A DNA stretch of 64,000 nucleotides from Vicinamibacterales bacterium (GTDB taxonomy: Bacteria; Acidobacteriota; Vicinamibacteria; Vicinamibacterales; UBA2999), in NCBI GenBank assembly GCA_041659285.1, contig JBAZYO010000003.1:310001-374000 (forward strand), given 5' to 3'. The notes under the pieces are model-generated. The model did no database searches. It had not been told where the DNA came from and saw only the letters and a list, made by a program, of their open reading frames with translations. Below are positions 1 to 11,196 of the stretch, piece after piece. How positions within the stretch are numbered: position 1 is the stretch's first letter; every line of letters starts with the position of its first letter. Both the position numbers and the translations under genes were made by a program.

Positions 1-2
1 GC

Positions 3-2129
3 GTGCTGCCCTACGCCAACCAGCAATTGGGCGTCGCGTTCGGTGGGCCGGTGATCAAGGACAAGGCGCACTTCTTCCTCTCGTTCGAGCGCGAGAACGA
101 GCCCAACACGATTCTCGCGGCGCCGGCGGCGCTGCCAGGCCAGTCGTTCAGCTTCGACACCAAGCTGATTCAGAACAGCTTCCTCGGCCGCGGCGACTGG
201 CAGGTGCGGCCGACCGATCACCTCACGGTGCGCGCGTCCTACTGGGACTGGGGTAACGATTTCACGCAGGTGGCCGGCACCGAGCATCCGTCACAGGCGG
301 CCGCGCGCTATCGCAAGGCCGTCAACGTGGTCGGGACCTGGGCCAAGGTGCTGAACAACACGACGCTGCAGGAAGTGAAAATCGGCTACACCCACTTCGA
401 CTGGCAGAACCTGCTGGCGTCGAGCAAGCTGGAGAACACGGCGAACTACGTCTTCCCGGGCCTGACCATCGGCCAGCGCCGCAATTACCCGCAGGAGTTC
501 TTCCAGAACACGATCAGCGCGCGCTACGACCTGTCGAAGACCTGGGGCCGCCACGATTCGAAGATCGGCGGCGAGTTCCTGCGGTGGCACGATACCGGCC
601 AATGGCAGCTGCTGTCGCGTGGTGAGTTCATCTTCAACTCGATCCCGGCGGACATCAATCGCCGCATTCCCTTCGATGCCTGGGACGATCCCTCGCGGTG
701 GGACCTCACCGGCCTCGATGCCACCGTCCAGCGCTTCGACCAGAACTTCGGCGACTGGACCATCGACATCCCGCGGCCGACCTGGGCGGTGTGGTTCGGC
801 GACACCTGGCGGATGAGCGATTCGTTCACCGTGAACTACGGCGTCCGCTGGGACGCCGACTGGGGCGCGCTCGACCCGCCGCTGATCACGACCCAGGCCA
901 AGTTCAACCCCGCCGGCGGCGTGTCGCAGTACCAGGACATCGACCTCCAGGGCGGGGATCTCCTGTATCCGAATAACCTGCGCGACATCGGCAGCGTCGC
1001 GCCACGCGCCGGCTTCACCTGGAACGTTGGCGGCAACGGCACCTGGGTGATCCGCGGCGGCAGCGGGCTCTACTACAGCATCCCCGACTCCAACACGACG
1101 TTCAGTATCCAGTCGTTCAACGGCGAGCGCATCCTCGTGAACTCCTTCCCCAACGACGGCCGGCCCGGGTTCCTCACGGATCCGACGCGCGGCATCACCC
1201 AGGCCGACATCCAGTCCGGCAAGGTGCCGCTGCCGGCGCAGAGCCCGCGGGTGATCGCGCACGACTACCAGATGCCGTCCACGTGGCAGAGCATCATCGG
1301 CTTCCAGGGCCAGATTGGCCCGCAACTGGGCATCGAAGCCGACTTCACGCACTGGAAGGGCTACCACTTCGCGCGCCAGCGCGATCCGAACCTGTTCTTC
1401 AACCCGGCCACCGGCTACAACCGCACCCCGGCGCAGGGACGCCCCGACCCGGCCTACGGTCAGATCCAGTGGCTCGAGTCGAACGGCAGCGCCGACTACG
1501 CCGCCATCTCGAGCGGCATCACGCGCCGCTACCGCAACAACTGGCAGGCCTCGATGTCGTACACCTACATGCTGTTCGCCAACGACGACACCACGAACTT
1601 CCAGTATCAGGGCAACAACCCCTTCGATCCGGATGCCGAATGGGCCCGCTCCACGGAGTTCCAGCGGCACACGCTCCGCTTCAACGGCATCTGGAAGCTG
1701 CCCTACGACCTCTCGCTGTCGGGCGCCTACCTGTTCGGGTCCGGCAACTACTACGCGACGACCTACGCGGCCAACCCGTTCGGCGGCACCGGCACCAACC
1801 GCTACGTGACAGTGCCGTTGACGGTCAGGTCGGCGGCGCTCGAGCGCTTCGACGGCAACGCCACCTACGCCGTTGGCGAAATCGTGCCGCGCAACGCCCT
1901 CAAGGGCTTGCCGCTGCACCGCATCGACCTGCGGGTGTCGAAAGACCTGAAGCTGCCGGCGGGGATGAAACTGACCGGCATCGCCGAGGTGTTCAACATC
2001 ACCAATCACAAGAATTACGGCGCCTACAACGCGCAGGTGAATTCGACGACGTTTGGCGATCCGCGGCAGAACCTGCTGAACGCGTATCAGCCGCGCGTGA
2101 TGCAGCTGGCCGCCAAGCTGAGCTTCTAG
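3..2129 (+). CDS. TonB-dependent receptor, Oar-like (5' end missing)
   Basis: Partial outer-membrane protein of which the last ~708 residues lie in the window; the reading frame runs off the left edge, so the signal peptide, carboxypeptidase-regulatory-like domain and plug are outside. The visible part is a long alternation of short aromatic-rich beta strands and Asn/Gly-rich loops, as in the barrel of the large acidobacterial receptors (GPVIKDKAHFFLSFE near the start is a typical plug/barrel boundary motif). It ends in Phe (AAKLSF), the usual C-terminal residue of barrel proteins recognised by BAM. The likely role is TonB-powered uptake of an oligomeric substrate, which cannot be named from the sequence. 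The TAG stop is embedded in a palindromic repeat shared with the convergent gene. Confidence 0.85.
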   Translation: MLPYANQQLGVAFGGPVIKDKAHFFLSFERENEPNTILAAPAALPGQSFSFDTKLIQNSFLGRGDWQVRPTDHLTVRASYWDWGNDFTQVAGTEHPSQAAARYRKAVNVVGTWAKVLNNTTLQEVKIGYTHFDWQNLLASSKLENTANYVFPGLTIGQRRNYPQEFFQNTISARYDLSKTWGRHDSKIGGEFLRWHDTGQWQLLSRGEFIFNSIPADINRRIPFDAWDDPSRWDLTGLDATVQRFDQNFGDWTIDIPRPTWAVWFGDTWRMSDSFTVNYGVRWDADWGALDPPLITTQAKFNPAGGVSQYQDIDLQGGDLLYPNNLRDIGSVAPRAGFTWNVGGNGTWVIRGGSGLYYSIPDSNTTFSIQSFNGERILVNSFPNDGRPGFLTDPTRGITQADIQSGKVPLPAQSPRVIAHDYQMPSTWQSIIGFQGQIGPQLGIEADFTHWKGYHFARQRDPNLFFNPATGYNRTPAQGRPDPAYGQIQWLESNGSADYAAISSGITRRYRNNWQASMSYTYMLFANDDTTNFQYQGNNPFDPDAEWARSTEFQRHTLRFNGIWKLPYDLSLSGAYLFGSGNYYATTYAANPFGGTGTNRYVTVPLTVRSAALERFDGNATYAVGEIVPRNALKGLPLHRIDLRVSKDLKLPAGMKLTGIAEVFNITNHKNYGAYNAQVNSTTFGDPRQNLLNAYQPRVMQLAAKLSF

Positions 2130-2244
2130 GGGTCAGACCCCGACCGAGAGATGCAGGGGGCTGACCCCCGGGCGTAGCGACGATCACGACGAGAACCGCG
2201 GAGGGGTCAGACCCCTCCGCACCACCGAGTCGGGGTCAGACCCC
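2129..2244. repeat. Cluster of four GGGGTCAGACCCC-type palindromes between convergent genes
   Basis: Copies lie at 2129-2141, 2156-2169 (variant with CTGA centre), 2198-2220 (11-bp perfect arms around one A) and 2232-2244. The first and last copies directly overlap the TAG stop codons of the two converging genes, so both ends read TAG followed by GGGTCNGACCCC. The stems are long enough to act as bidirectional transcription terminators, but there is no clear T tract. They look like a repetitive palindromic element family; the related core GGGGTCAGG occurs in the inverted repeat at 14472-14558. Confidence 0.8.
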
Positions 2245-5200
2245 TATTGCTGTCCGGCCGGCTTGAAGGTCGCCATCACCACGAACCAATCCGCGTTGCC
2301 ATCCGGCACGAACGTCGCCGCAATCGGGCTCGCCACCAGCTGGATGTGGTATCGGTCGAGATCGCCATTGACCGGCCAGAGCGCCGTGAACTCATCACCG
2401 CCGGTGGTGGACGCGAAATCCACGCTCGCGAGGTTGGCGCCGTTGATGGTCTCGGACCTGGCGGCAGGGAGGAAGGTCACGCCGCTCTTCGCTGGTGTGA
2501 CCGTGTACGACCCGTTCGGCAGCCCCGCGAAGCTGTAGTTGCCGCCGGCATCCGCCGTCACCGCGGCACTGGCCGCACCCGCCAGCGTCACCGTGGATCC
2601 CGCGCCAGTCGCAGCCGGACTGATCGTGCCCGACAGGGTCCACGCGCCAGTGGCCGGTGCGCCGCTCACCGGCGTGTTCAGGTCGGCCTGGATCTCGGCC
2701 TGCGTCAAGGCGCGGTTGTAGGCCCGTACCTCGTCAATCGATCCGGCGAAGTACTCACCCCACACGCCGTTGCCGCCGATTCGCAGCGCGCCCGTCGAGG
2801 TCTGGATTGATCCGGCGGCGCTGCGGCTGTTGGCGAGGGATCCGTTGACGTAGAGCCGCATCGTCGCGCCGTCGTAGCTCAGCGCGAGGTGGGTCCAGGT
2901 GTTGACGGCCAGGTTCGACGGCCCGATGGCCGCGAGGTCGGACCCGCCGGTGTTGATGTAACCGGCCGGCGGCCGCGACGCGCCGTCGGTCCCGTAGAGC
3001 GCGTACGACAGGCCCGGCGCGCGTTCCTTCAGCATCACCGTCCGGTAGTCGCCTGACACGCTCGTCGGCCTGACCCACGCCGACAGCGTCATCCCCGTTG
3101 TGAAGTCGAGCGAGTTGGCGTCGGCCACCGTCACCCAGCTGCTGCTGCCGTTGAAGGTCAGCGCCGAGCCGAAGCGGCCCGACGCGGTCCAGGTCGCGTT
3201 CGAGAGGGCTCCGCCATTGGCGAGGCCCGACGAGTCGGCCGCCGTCGTTCCAGCGCCCTCGTTGAACCCCATCGCCAGCACCAGGCCCACTGGCGCCGGG
3301 CTTGTCACCGTGACCGCGATGGCGACCGAGGTCGTGGTGTTGCCAGACCCGTCGCGGACGACGGCTGTCAGCTGGTGCGCGCCCGGCGTCGCGGTGCCGG
3401 TGTTCCAGGTGATCGCGTATGGCGCGCTGGCGTCTTCGGCTCCCAGTGCCGCGCCGTCGAGCAGGAAGCGCACGCCGGCCACTGCGACGTTGTCGGCGGC
3501 GCCGGCCGCGACCGTCACCGAGCCCGAGACGGTGGCGCCAGGCACGGGTGTGGTGATCGCCACGGTGGGCGCCTCGCCATCCGACGTGACCACGGCCGCG
3601 GCTTCGTTGGATGGGTCGCTGCGGAGGTCCGCGGCATCGCGAGCAATCACGCGATAGTAGTGCGTGCCCGCGGCCAGGCCGGTGTCAACAAACGTCGTGG
3701 ACGCCGTCTGGCCAACCAGGTTGCCGTCGGCCGGGGTGAATCCCGCGGTGTTGGAGCGGTGGACCCGGTAGCCGGACACGGCTACGTTGTCGGTCGCCGC
3801 GGTCCACGACAACGCCGTCTGCGCCAGCCCGCCGGCCGCCGACAGTCCCGTCGGCGCCGTCGGCGGCTCCGTGTCTTCGGTCGTCGCCGGCACTCGCACG
3901 AAGGAGCCGATCGACGGCACGCCGTTGCTGTTCAACAGGAACAGGAGGTAGTAACCCGGAGGAGCCGTGTGGACGTTCACTGGACCGTCCACCGTCAGCC
4001 CGCCCTCACCCGGCGTGAACGGCAGGTCGAGGAAGCGCTGGTCCGAGTTGAACGAGTGGGTCATCGCGCCAATCCGGATCATCGTGACGGCCGCCACGTC
4101 GGTGGCCGCGGTTCCCACGAAGAACGAACGGCCATGCTGGACGATCGCCGGTGCCGAGGCGATCGCCGGCCGGGGTCCCTTGAACAGGTACGGCGGCGAG
4201 AACACTTCGCCGTTCAACTGCTCCGGGCTTCCGTAGCGGCCGCTGCCGGCGACGAGCACCCGGCCGTCGGGCAGCAGCATCGACGTGCCGTGGTACAGCC
4301 GCGGCTTCTGACTGCGCGCCAGCGGGGTCCACGTTTCGGCGAGTGGCGACCAGACCTCCGCTTCGAAGACCGCCTGCGCCGCGGAGGCCGGGTCCGTCGA
4401 TCGGCTTCCGCCCGTCGCCAGCGTGGTGCCGTCGGGGAGCAGCGTCAGCATGTTGTAGGCGCGCGGGAAGTTCATGGCCGCCGTGCTGCGCCAACTCGGC
4501 GACGCCTGGTTGGTGTCGAGCACGTAGGTGTTGCCGTGCGCGGCCACGAACGGCGCGTCCGAGTTGGCCCACTTGCCAGCCTTCATGATCTTGCCGGACG
4601 CATACATCACGGCGCTGCCCGCGTCGATCGGGTTGGGATCCATCACGGTCCACGTGCCGGTAGACAGGTCGAGCACGCGCGTGTCCACGGTGCCCTCGTA
4701 GGAACCGGCGCTAATGATCCGGCCATCGGGCAGCCCGAACAGGAACGGATAAGTCGGGATGACGTAGTCTGCCGTCGGCATCGACGTCCAGCCCATCGTC
4801 GCGGGATCGAAGATCTCCGGGCGGCCGACGATGCAGCTGGGGCTGTAGCAGTCGTCGTAGCCGGAGAGGACGAAGACGCGGCCGTCCGAGAGCGTGGTCG
4901 CCGTCGGGTACCAGCGCCGGTAGGCCATGCCGGGCGCCGTGCTCCACGTCGATGTGGCCGGGTTGAACACGTTGACGTCGTTGACGCCCAGGCCGACGGT
5001 CCGCGTGTCGCCGCCCATCATCAGCAGGCGCCCATCCGCCAGCATGGCGTGCCCGGCGCAGAACAGGTCCGTGCTGGTTTGCGGCTGGTTCAGGTACGCG
5101 CCCGTGGCCGGATCCCACAGGACGGGCGGAGCGCTGGTGAAGTCCGCCGCGTCCCACATCAGCACCTTGCCGGTCGGCAGCAGCGCCTGGTGAATGGCGA

Positions 5201-6878
5201 CGATTGGCATGCTGAACGGCGCCGACCATTGGCCGGTCACCGCGGGGCCTCCGCCATTCGACACCGTGATATCGACCGGCGGTGAGGTGGCGTTGTTGGC
5301 GCTGCCATCGCGCGCGCGAGCCGCGAGCGCGTGGCCACCATCGGCCGTCAATCGCGAATCCCAGGCGATCTCGTAAGGCGGCTGCGTGTCCTCAGCGCCG
5401 AGGTTGCTGCCGTCCAGCAGGAACTGCACGCCGGCGACGGCGACGTTGTCGGCGGCGTCGGCGCGCACCGTGGTCAGGCCCGTGGCCGTGGCGCCCGGCG
5501 CGGGCAAGGTCAGCGCCACCGATGGCGGCGTGAGGTCGGGCGTGCTGGTCGTGAAGGTCACCGCCACCGCGTCGCTGCCGTCGATCTTCGAGTGGTTGGC
5601 TCGGGCCAGAGAGCCGTTCAGGGTGTGAGTCCCCGACGATACGCCGCTGATCTGGTAGGCGCCGTCGAAGCTCATGTCCATCAACGTACCGCCGGCGTCC
5701 AGCACGAAGTGCACGTGATTGACCTCGGCAAGGTCGCCCTGCGTGGTGTACGAAATCGGGACGGTGGTGCCGGAGACGCTGGAGCCGGAGGCGGGCTGCA
5801 GGATCACGAGCTGCGGCGGGTTGTTGACCGTCACGCTGACGCTGCCCGACACGGCGGTGTTACCGGCCGCATCGTGCGCTCCCGCGGAGAGGGTGTGCGC
5901 GCCGTTCGCGGCCGCCTTCGTGTTCCACGACACCGAGTACGGTGATGTGGTGTCTTCGGCGCCCAGCACCGCGCCATCGAGGTAGAACTGGACGCCGCCA
6001 ACCGCGGTGTCGTCGGCGGCGGTGGCGGTGACGGTGATCGTGCCCGCGAGCGCGGACCCGTCGGCCGGAGCCGTGACCGCCACCGTCGGTGGCGTGGTGT
6101 CGTTCACGGCCGACACCGGCGTGGCCATGTCGGCCTGGATCTCCGCGGCAGCCAGGACGCGGTTGTAGACGCGGACGTCGTCGATTTGCCCTTTGAAGTA
6201 CTCGCCCCACACGGCGTTGCCGCCTATGCGGAAGGGGTCGGTCGAGGCCTGGATGCTGCCGGTGACCGCCGTCGCCGCGGCGCTGACGCCGTTGACGTGA
6301 AGCCGCAATGTGGCGCCGTCGTAGGTGGCGGCCAAGTGCGTCCATGCATTCGCGGTGAGCCTGGTGCCGCCAATGGCCGACTTCGAGATGCCGCCGGTCC
6401 TCACCCACGTCGAGGGTCGCGCCGGGCTGCTGTTGGCGTACAACGTGTAGGCGAGCTCACCCGGCACTTCCTTCATCAACACGGTCCGCCAGCCGGTCGT
6501 GGTCGTTGGCCTGACCCAGGCTTCGAGCGTGAAGGCGGTGGTCAGGTCCAGCGACGCCGCATCCGCGATCGACACCATGTCGTTGACGCCATCGAACGAC
6601 AGCGCCTTGCCGTATTTCGCGGTGGTGGACCAGGCCGCGCCCGAGACGACGCCGTGATTGTCCTGGCCGGACACGTCTTCGACCGCGAGCCCGGTTCCTT
6701 CATCGAAGTTGAACGCGGCCACCAGGCTGCTGTCGGCGTAACCGACCGGCGTTCCCACGCCGTACCAGTCTCGCCGTCCGGCGGCCGGCAGGCTCACCGC
6801 GACGAGCAGCACGGTGATCAGCCAGCGAGAAGCGCGAACGGGTCGAACGGTCATGGCCGGCAGGTGGCGTCGCAACAT
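2244..6878 (-). CDS. Secreted copper radical oxidase (galactose-oxidase-like) with LamG, Ig-like and FN3 modules
   Basis: Predicted 1,544-residue exported protein; the ATG at 6878 is preferred because GAGG lies 8 nt upstream and an Ala/Val/Leu-rich signal peptide follows. Order of modules: signal (1-34), LamG-like (about 45-215), Ig-like repeats (about 230-500), Kelch-type galactose oxidase core with DUF1929 C-terminal lobe (about 530-1000), FN3 (about 1010-1095), Ig-like, second LamG (about 1190-1385) and a carboxypeptidase-regulatory-like fold. The copper and radical-cofactor residues of galactose oxidase are all recognisable: Cys607 (LFCAGHAML), Tyr657 (RRWYPTATT), Tyr862-His863 (RLYHGTSML) and His941 (THSFNSDQR). 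The second-shell Trp is absent, as in glyoxal-oxidase-type members. It probably oxidises alcohol or aldehyde groups on extracellular sugars or other carbonyls; substrate unknown. Confidence 0.88.
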   Translation of the reverse strand: MLRRHLPAMTVRPVRASRWLITVLLVAVSLPAAGRRDWYGVGTPVGYADSSLVAAFNFDEGTGLAVEDVSGQDNHGVVSGAAWSTTAKYGKALSFDGVNDMVSIADAASLDLTTAFTLEAWVRPTTTTGWRTVLMKEVPGELAYTLYANSSPARPSTWVRTGGISKSAIGGTRLTANAWTHLAATYDGATLRLHVNGVSAAATAVTGSIQASTDPFRIGGNAVWGEYFKGQIDDVRVYNRVLAAAEIQADMATPVSAVNDTTPPTVAVTAPADGSALAGTITVTATAADDTAVGGVQFYLDGAVLGAEDTTSPYSVSWNTKAAANGAHTLSAGAHDAAGNTAVSGSVSVTVNNPPQLVILQPASGSSVSGTTVPISYTTQGDLAEVNHVHFVLDAGGTLMDMSFDGAYQISGVSSGTHTLNGSLARANHSKIDGSDAVAVTFTTSTPDLTPPSVALTLPAPGATATGLTTVRADAADNVAVAGVQFLLDGSNLGAEDTQPPYEIAWDSRLTADGGHALAARARDGSANNATSPPVDITVSNGGGPAVTGQWSAPFSMPIVAIHQALLPTGKVLMWDAADFTSAPPVLWDPATGAYLNQPQTSTDLFCAGHAMLADGRLLMMGGDTRTVGLGVNDVNVFNPATSTWSTAPGMAYRRWYPTATTLSDGRVFVLSGYDDCYSPSCIVGRPEIFDPATMGWTSMPTADYVIPTYPFLFGLPDGRIISAGSYEGTVDTRVLDLSTGTWTVMDPNPIDAGSAVMYASGKIMKAGKWANSDAPFVAAHGNTYVLDTNQASPSWRSTAAMNFPRAYNMLTLLPDGTTLATGGSRSTDPASAAQAVFEAEVWSPLAETWTPLARSQKPRLYHGTSMLLPDGRVLVAGSGRYGSPEQLNGEVFSPPYLFKGPRPAIASAPAIVQHGRSFFVGTAATDVAAVTMIRIGAMTHSFNSDQRFLDLPFTPGEGGLTVDGPVNVHTAPPGYYLLFLLNSNGVPSIGSFVRVPATTEDTEPPTAPTGLSAAGGLAQTALSWTAATDNVAVSGYRVHRSNTAGFTPADGNLVGQTASTTFVDTGLAAGTHYYRVIARDAADLRSDPSNEAAAVVTSDGEAPTVAITTPVPGATVSGSVTVAAGAADNVAVAGVRFLLDGAALGAEDASAPYAITWNTGTATPGAHQLTAVVRDGSGNTTTSVAIAVTVTSPAPVGLVLAMGFNEGAGTTAADSSGLANGGALSNATWTASGRFGSALTFNGSSSWVTVADANSLDFTTGMTLSAWVRPTSVSGDYRTVMLKERAPGLSYALYGTDGASRPPAGYINTGGSDLAAIGPSNLAVNTWTHLALSYDGATMRLYVNGSLANSRSAAGSIQTSTGALRIGGNGVWGEYFAGSIDEVRAYNRALTQAEIQADLNTPVSGAPATGAWTLSGTISPAATGAGSTVTLAGAASAAVTADAGGNYSFAGLPNGSYTVTPAKSGVTFLPAARSETINGANLASVDFASTTGGDEFTALWPVNGDLDRYHIQLVASPIAATFVPDGNADWFVVMATFKPAGQQ

Positions 6879-6958
6879 GGGGGGATCCTCGGGTGGCACG
6901 GTTCGCCTCCGGCGGCTACTTCCGTCAGCTCGCAGGCAGACAACGAGCGAAACGATCG

Positions 6959-6992
6959 TTGACACGCGCGCGTGGTCTGCCGCGTGTAAGAT
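6959..6992 (+). promoter_or_regulatory. Possible promoter for the cytochrome c/PHM-like gene
   Basis: In the 120-nt divergent gap a consensus TTGACA lies at 6959-6964 and a TGTAAGAT extended -10-like box ends at 6992, just 6 nt before the GTG start at 6999. The spacing between the boxes is about 22 nt, longer than ideal. If used, the transcript would be nearly leaderless, which fits the absence of a Shine-Dalgarno sequence. Weak call. Confidence 0.3.
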
Positions 6993-6998
6993 CGCGCG

Positions 6999-8045
6999 GT
7001 GGCAGTGAAACGGAGCGTCGCGCCCATCGGCAGTGTCGCGGTGATGGCGGCGCTCATTGCAAGCCTCGCGCCGACCGTGGCCACGCACCCGCGGCTCACC
7101 CAGGTCACCTGGAATGCCGACATCGCTCCGCTCATCGAGAAGCGGTGCCTCGGCTGTCATGTCGAGGGCGGGTTCGGTCCAATGCCCCTCACGACGTATG
7201 AAGAGGCCAGGGCGTGGAGCCGCGCCATCGGCGAGCAGGTGATGGAGCGGCGGATGCCCCCGTGGCCCGCGGCTCCCGGCGTTGGCGACTACGCCAACGA
7301 TCGCAGCCTGACGCCGCTTGAAACCGAGATCCTGCTGGCCTGGACGGAGGGCGGCACGCCTTTGGGGCCGCCGGTGGTCCGCCCCTCTGCGCACGTGGCC
7401 GCCGGTCCCGGCCGCTCACCGGGCGTGGACCTGCCGCTCGCCTCGGGCACGGCGTCGTCGTCGCAGGTCGAGCGCTACGAGCTTGCCACCGGACTCTCGT
7501 CGGAAAAGTGGATCACGGGCTGGAGCCTGAGGCCGGCCCAACGGTCGATCGTCGAGCGCGCGGAGCTTGGCATCGCGATGGACGGCCTGGTGGCGTCGTG
7601 GGTGCCGCCGGAATCCGACGTGATGTTTCCGCCAGGCGTGGCGCGACGCCTGCCGGCCGGCGCGAACCTCGTGGTCGATGTTCACTACCGGAAATCAACC
7701 ACGCCGAGATCGGGCGTGGGCCGCGTCGCTCTCTATTTCGGCGCCCGCCCCCGGCATGAGTTGCGCCACCGCTCGCTGTCGTGCGGAACCACGGTTCTCG
7801 ACGAGGACGTGGACGTGCTGGCGGTGCAGCCCCGCGCCGGTGAGGCGGGGGCCGGCATCGAGGCCACCGGCCGACGGCCCGACCTGTCGATCGAACCCCT
7901 CGGCGTCGTCTTGCGCTTCCTGCCTGGATACGTGCCGACCTATCGCCTTCGATCGGCGGTGCGGCTGCCGCGTGGTTCGCGGGTTGAGGTGCGGTCCACC
8001 GCGGCGGAGTGCGGGCTCGAGTTCGACTACGTGCCGGTGCGATAG
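6999..8045 (+). CDS. Exported c-type haem protein with degenerate PHM-like copper monooxygenase fold
   Basis: 348 residues from a GTG start, with a signal peptide ending near VATHP. One haem-c motif Cys50-x-x-Cys53-His54 (CLGCH) sits in a short cytochrome domain (about 35-125) of the kind found as an N-terminal module on bacterial proteins related to copper type II ascorbate-dependent monooxygenases. The remainder (about 150-345) resembles one half of that jelly-roll fold (LPAGANLVVDVHYR). However, the His-x-His and downstream Asn/His copper-site motifs usual in the family are not visible, so it may be an electron-transfer or binding protein rather than an oxygenase. It is divergent from the copper radical oxidase and its last 19 nt overlap the end of the convergent lipoprotein gene. 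Confidence 0.65.
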   Translation: MAVKRSVAPIGSVAVMAALIASLAPTVATHPRLTQVTWNADIAPLIEKRCLGCHVEGGFGPMPLTTYEEARAWSRAIGEQVMERRMPPWPAAPGVGDYANDRSLTPLETEILLAWTEGGTPLGPPVVRPSAHVAAGPGRSPGVDLPLASGTASSSQVERYELATGLSSEKWITGWSLRPAQRSIVERAELGIAMDGLVASWVPPESDVMFPPGVARRLPAGANLVVDVHYRKSTTPRSGVGRVALYFGARPRHELRHRSLSCGTTVLDEDVDVLAVQPRAGEAGAGIEATGRRPDLSIEPLGVVLRFLPGYVPTYRLRSAVRLPRGSRVEVRSTAAECGLEFDYVPVR

Positions 8046-8950
8046 CGATCTTGCACCGGGATCGTGAACGACGCGGTCATCACCTTGCCCGAGCGCTGGA
8101 ACTGCACCCACACGCGGTAGGTCCCGGCGCGCGGAAACAGCACCTGGAAGGCCACCGACGACGGCAGCGCTGCGCGCTCGGCGACCGGATGGCTGTGCGA
8201 GGCCACGCTCATGTCGGCGCTCATCAGCACGAGGTGTCCCGTGGCGCCCAGGTAGGGCTCGAGGCCTGACGCCGGCCTGCCGCTCGCCTCGTCCAGCAAC
8301 TCGAAGGTCATCAGCCGCTGGCCGCCGGCCATCGCCTCGCGCATGCCCAGACGGACGCGCGTTCCCGCGATCACCTTGTCGTCCGTGTCTGCCGTCAGCA
8401 CCAGGTCGCCGAGCAGCGGGCCCTCGTGGCCGGCGGTGATGATCGACTTCTGCACCACCTGCGGCGGACCGCCGGCGGGCACGAAATCCGCGACCAGCTG
8501 GTAGAGCCCTGCCCGCGGCAGCTCGATGTCGACGTCGAGCGCGCCGTCGGCGCGGAGCACCGGATGCACGTGGGTGAAGTACTCCAGGTCGCGGCTGATC
8601 ACGAACAGGTGAAAGACCTTCTCGTGCACGACGTCGAACCGCTTGACGGTGGCGCCGGTGCCGGGCTCTCGAACGTGGAGGCGGACCCGCGTCTTCTGCC
8701 GCGGTGCCACGAGCCGCGGGTTCAGCTCGACATCCACCGCATAGGCGTCGCCGATGACGGTGGAAGCGGGTACCAGTTCCATCTGGCATTTCGGACAGCG
8801 CTCGCCGGCGTGGCCGCGGACGTCCGGATGCATCGGGCACCAATACGCCGCCGCCGGCGACACGGCAGCCCGCGGCCCACGGCCCACGGCGCATGCCGCG
8901 AGACCCAACGAGAGCCAGGCGATGAGGGCTGCCCTGGCGGCGGTGGCCAT
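8027..8950 (-). CDS. Lipoprotein with heavy-metal-binding domain
   Basis: 307 residues when started at ATG 8950, the start that places a lipoprotein signal at the N-terminus (LGLAAC, lipidated Cys20). Residues 36-59 form a heavy-metal-binding zinc-ribbon-like motif (YWCPMHPDVRG then CPKCQMEL) of the type found in copper and heavy-metal efflux proteins. The rest is two or three beta-sandwich segments rich in His (HPVL, SHSHP) and is probably periplasmic. Proteins of this shape occur near copper/silver resistance genes, consistent with metal binding at the inner or outer membrane. It lies downstream of the radical SAM gene on the same strand but is separated from it by a strong hairpin. Confidence 0.7.
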   Translation of the reverse strand: MATAARAALIAWLSLGLAACAVGRGPRAAVSPAAAYWCPMHPDVRGHAGERCPKCQMELVPASTVIGDAYAVDVELNPRLVAPRQKTRVRLHVREPGTGATVKRFDVVHEKVFHLFVISRDLEYFTHVHPVLRADGALDVDIELPRAGLYQLVADFVPAGGPPQVVQKSIITAGHEGPLLGDLVLTADTDDKVIAGTRVRLGMREAMAGGQRLMTFELLDEASGRPASGLEPYLGATGHLVLMSADMSVASHSHPVAERAALPSSVAFQVLFPRAGTYRVWVQFQRSGKVMTASFTIPVQDRYRTGT

Positions 8951-8973
8951 GGGCGAGGAGTGTAGCAGGGGAG

Positions 8974-8999
8974 GCGAGGCCCGGGGTCCCGGGCCTCGC
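8974..8999. terminator. 12-bp perfect hairpin between two minus-strand genes
   Basis: Perfect 12-bp arms with a 2-nt loop, starting 26 nt beyond the radical SAM stop codon in the direction of transcription. The G+C-rich stem is strong but is not followed by a T run, so it is either a non-classical terminator or a repetitive palindrome. Confidence 0.5.
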
Positions 9000-9024
9000 T
9001 CAGGTCTAGTCTCGGTCGGTGCGA

Positions 9025-11106
<2,082 letters not shown>

Positions 11107-11164
11107 GTGCGCTCCTTACCTGATTCGAGCGGGCTCTGTCTGGGTGTTGCCGTCAGCTCACGGC

Positions 11165-11196
11165 CCGTAAGTGATTGACTTCACGATATCTTACGG
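11165..11196. promoter_or_regulatory. Inverted repeat in the radSAM/TPR divergent gap
   Basis: The 263-nt gap 11107-11369 between the divergent radical SAM and TPR genes holds a 7-bp inverted repeat (CCGTAAG / CTTACGG, 18 nt apart), about 60 nt upstream of the radical SAM start. It could be an operator or a 5'-leader hairpin. Further right, AT-richer sequence around 11280-11315 (TTGATT, TGATAT) is the best place for a promoter of the TPR gene. Nothing else stands out in the gap. Confidence 0.3.

Noticed and set aside
291..2009. 572-codon open frame opposite the TonB receptor
   Set aside because: Arg/Val/Gly-rich shadow frame produced by high G+C codon bias; no domain, and the plus-strand frame has clear barrel features.
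3375..5285. 636-codon open frame opposite the copper radical oxidase
   Set aside because: Antisense shadow with Arg/His-rich composition and no start signal; the minus-strand frame carries complete catalytic motifs.
6879..7394. 172-residue N-terminal extension of the copper radical oxidase
   Set aside because: It is antisense to the cytochrome gene, Arg-rich and lacks a signal peptide, whereas ATG 6878 has both ribosome site and signal peptide.
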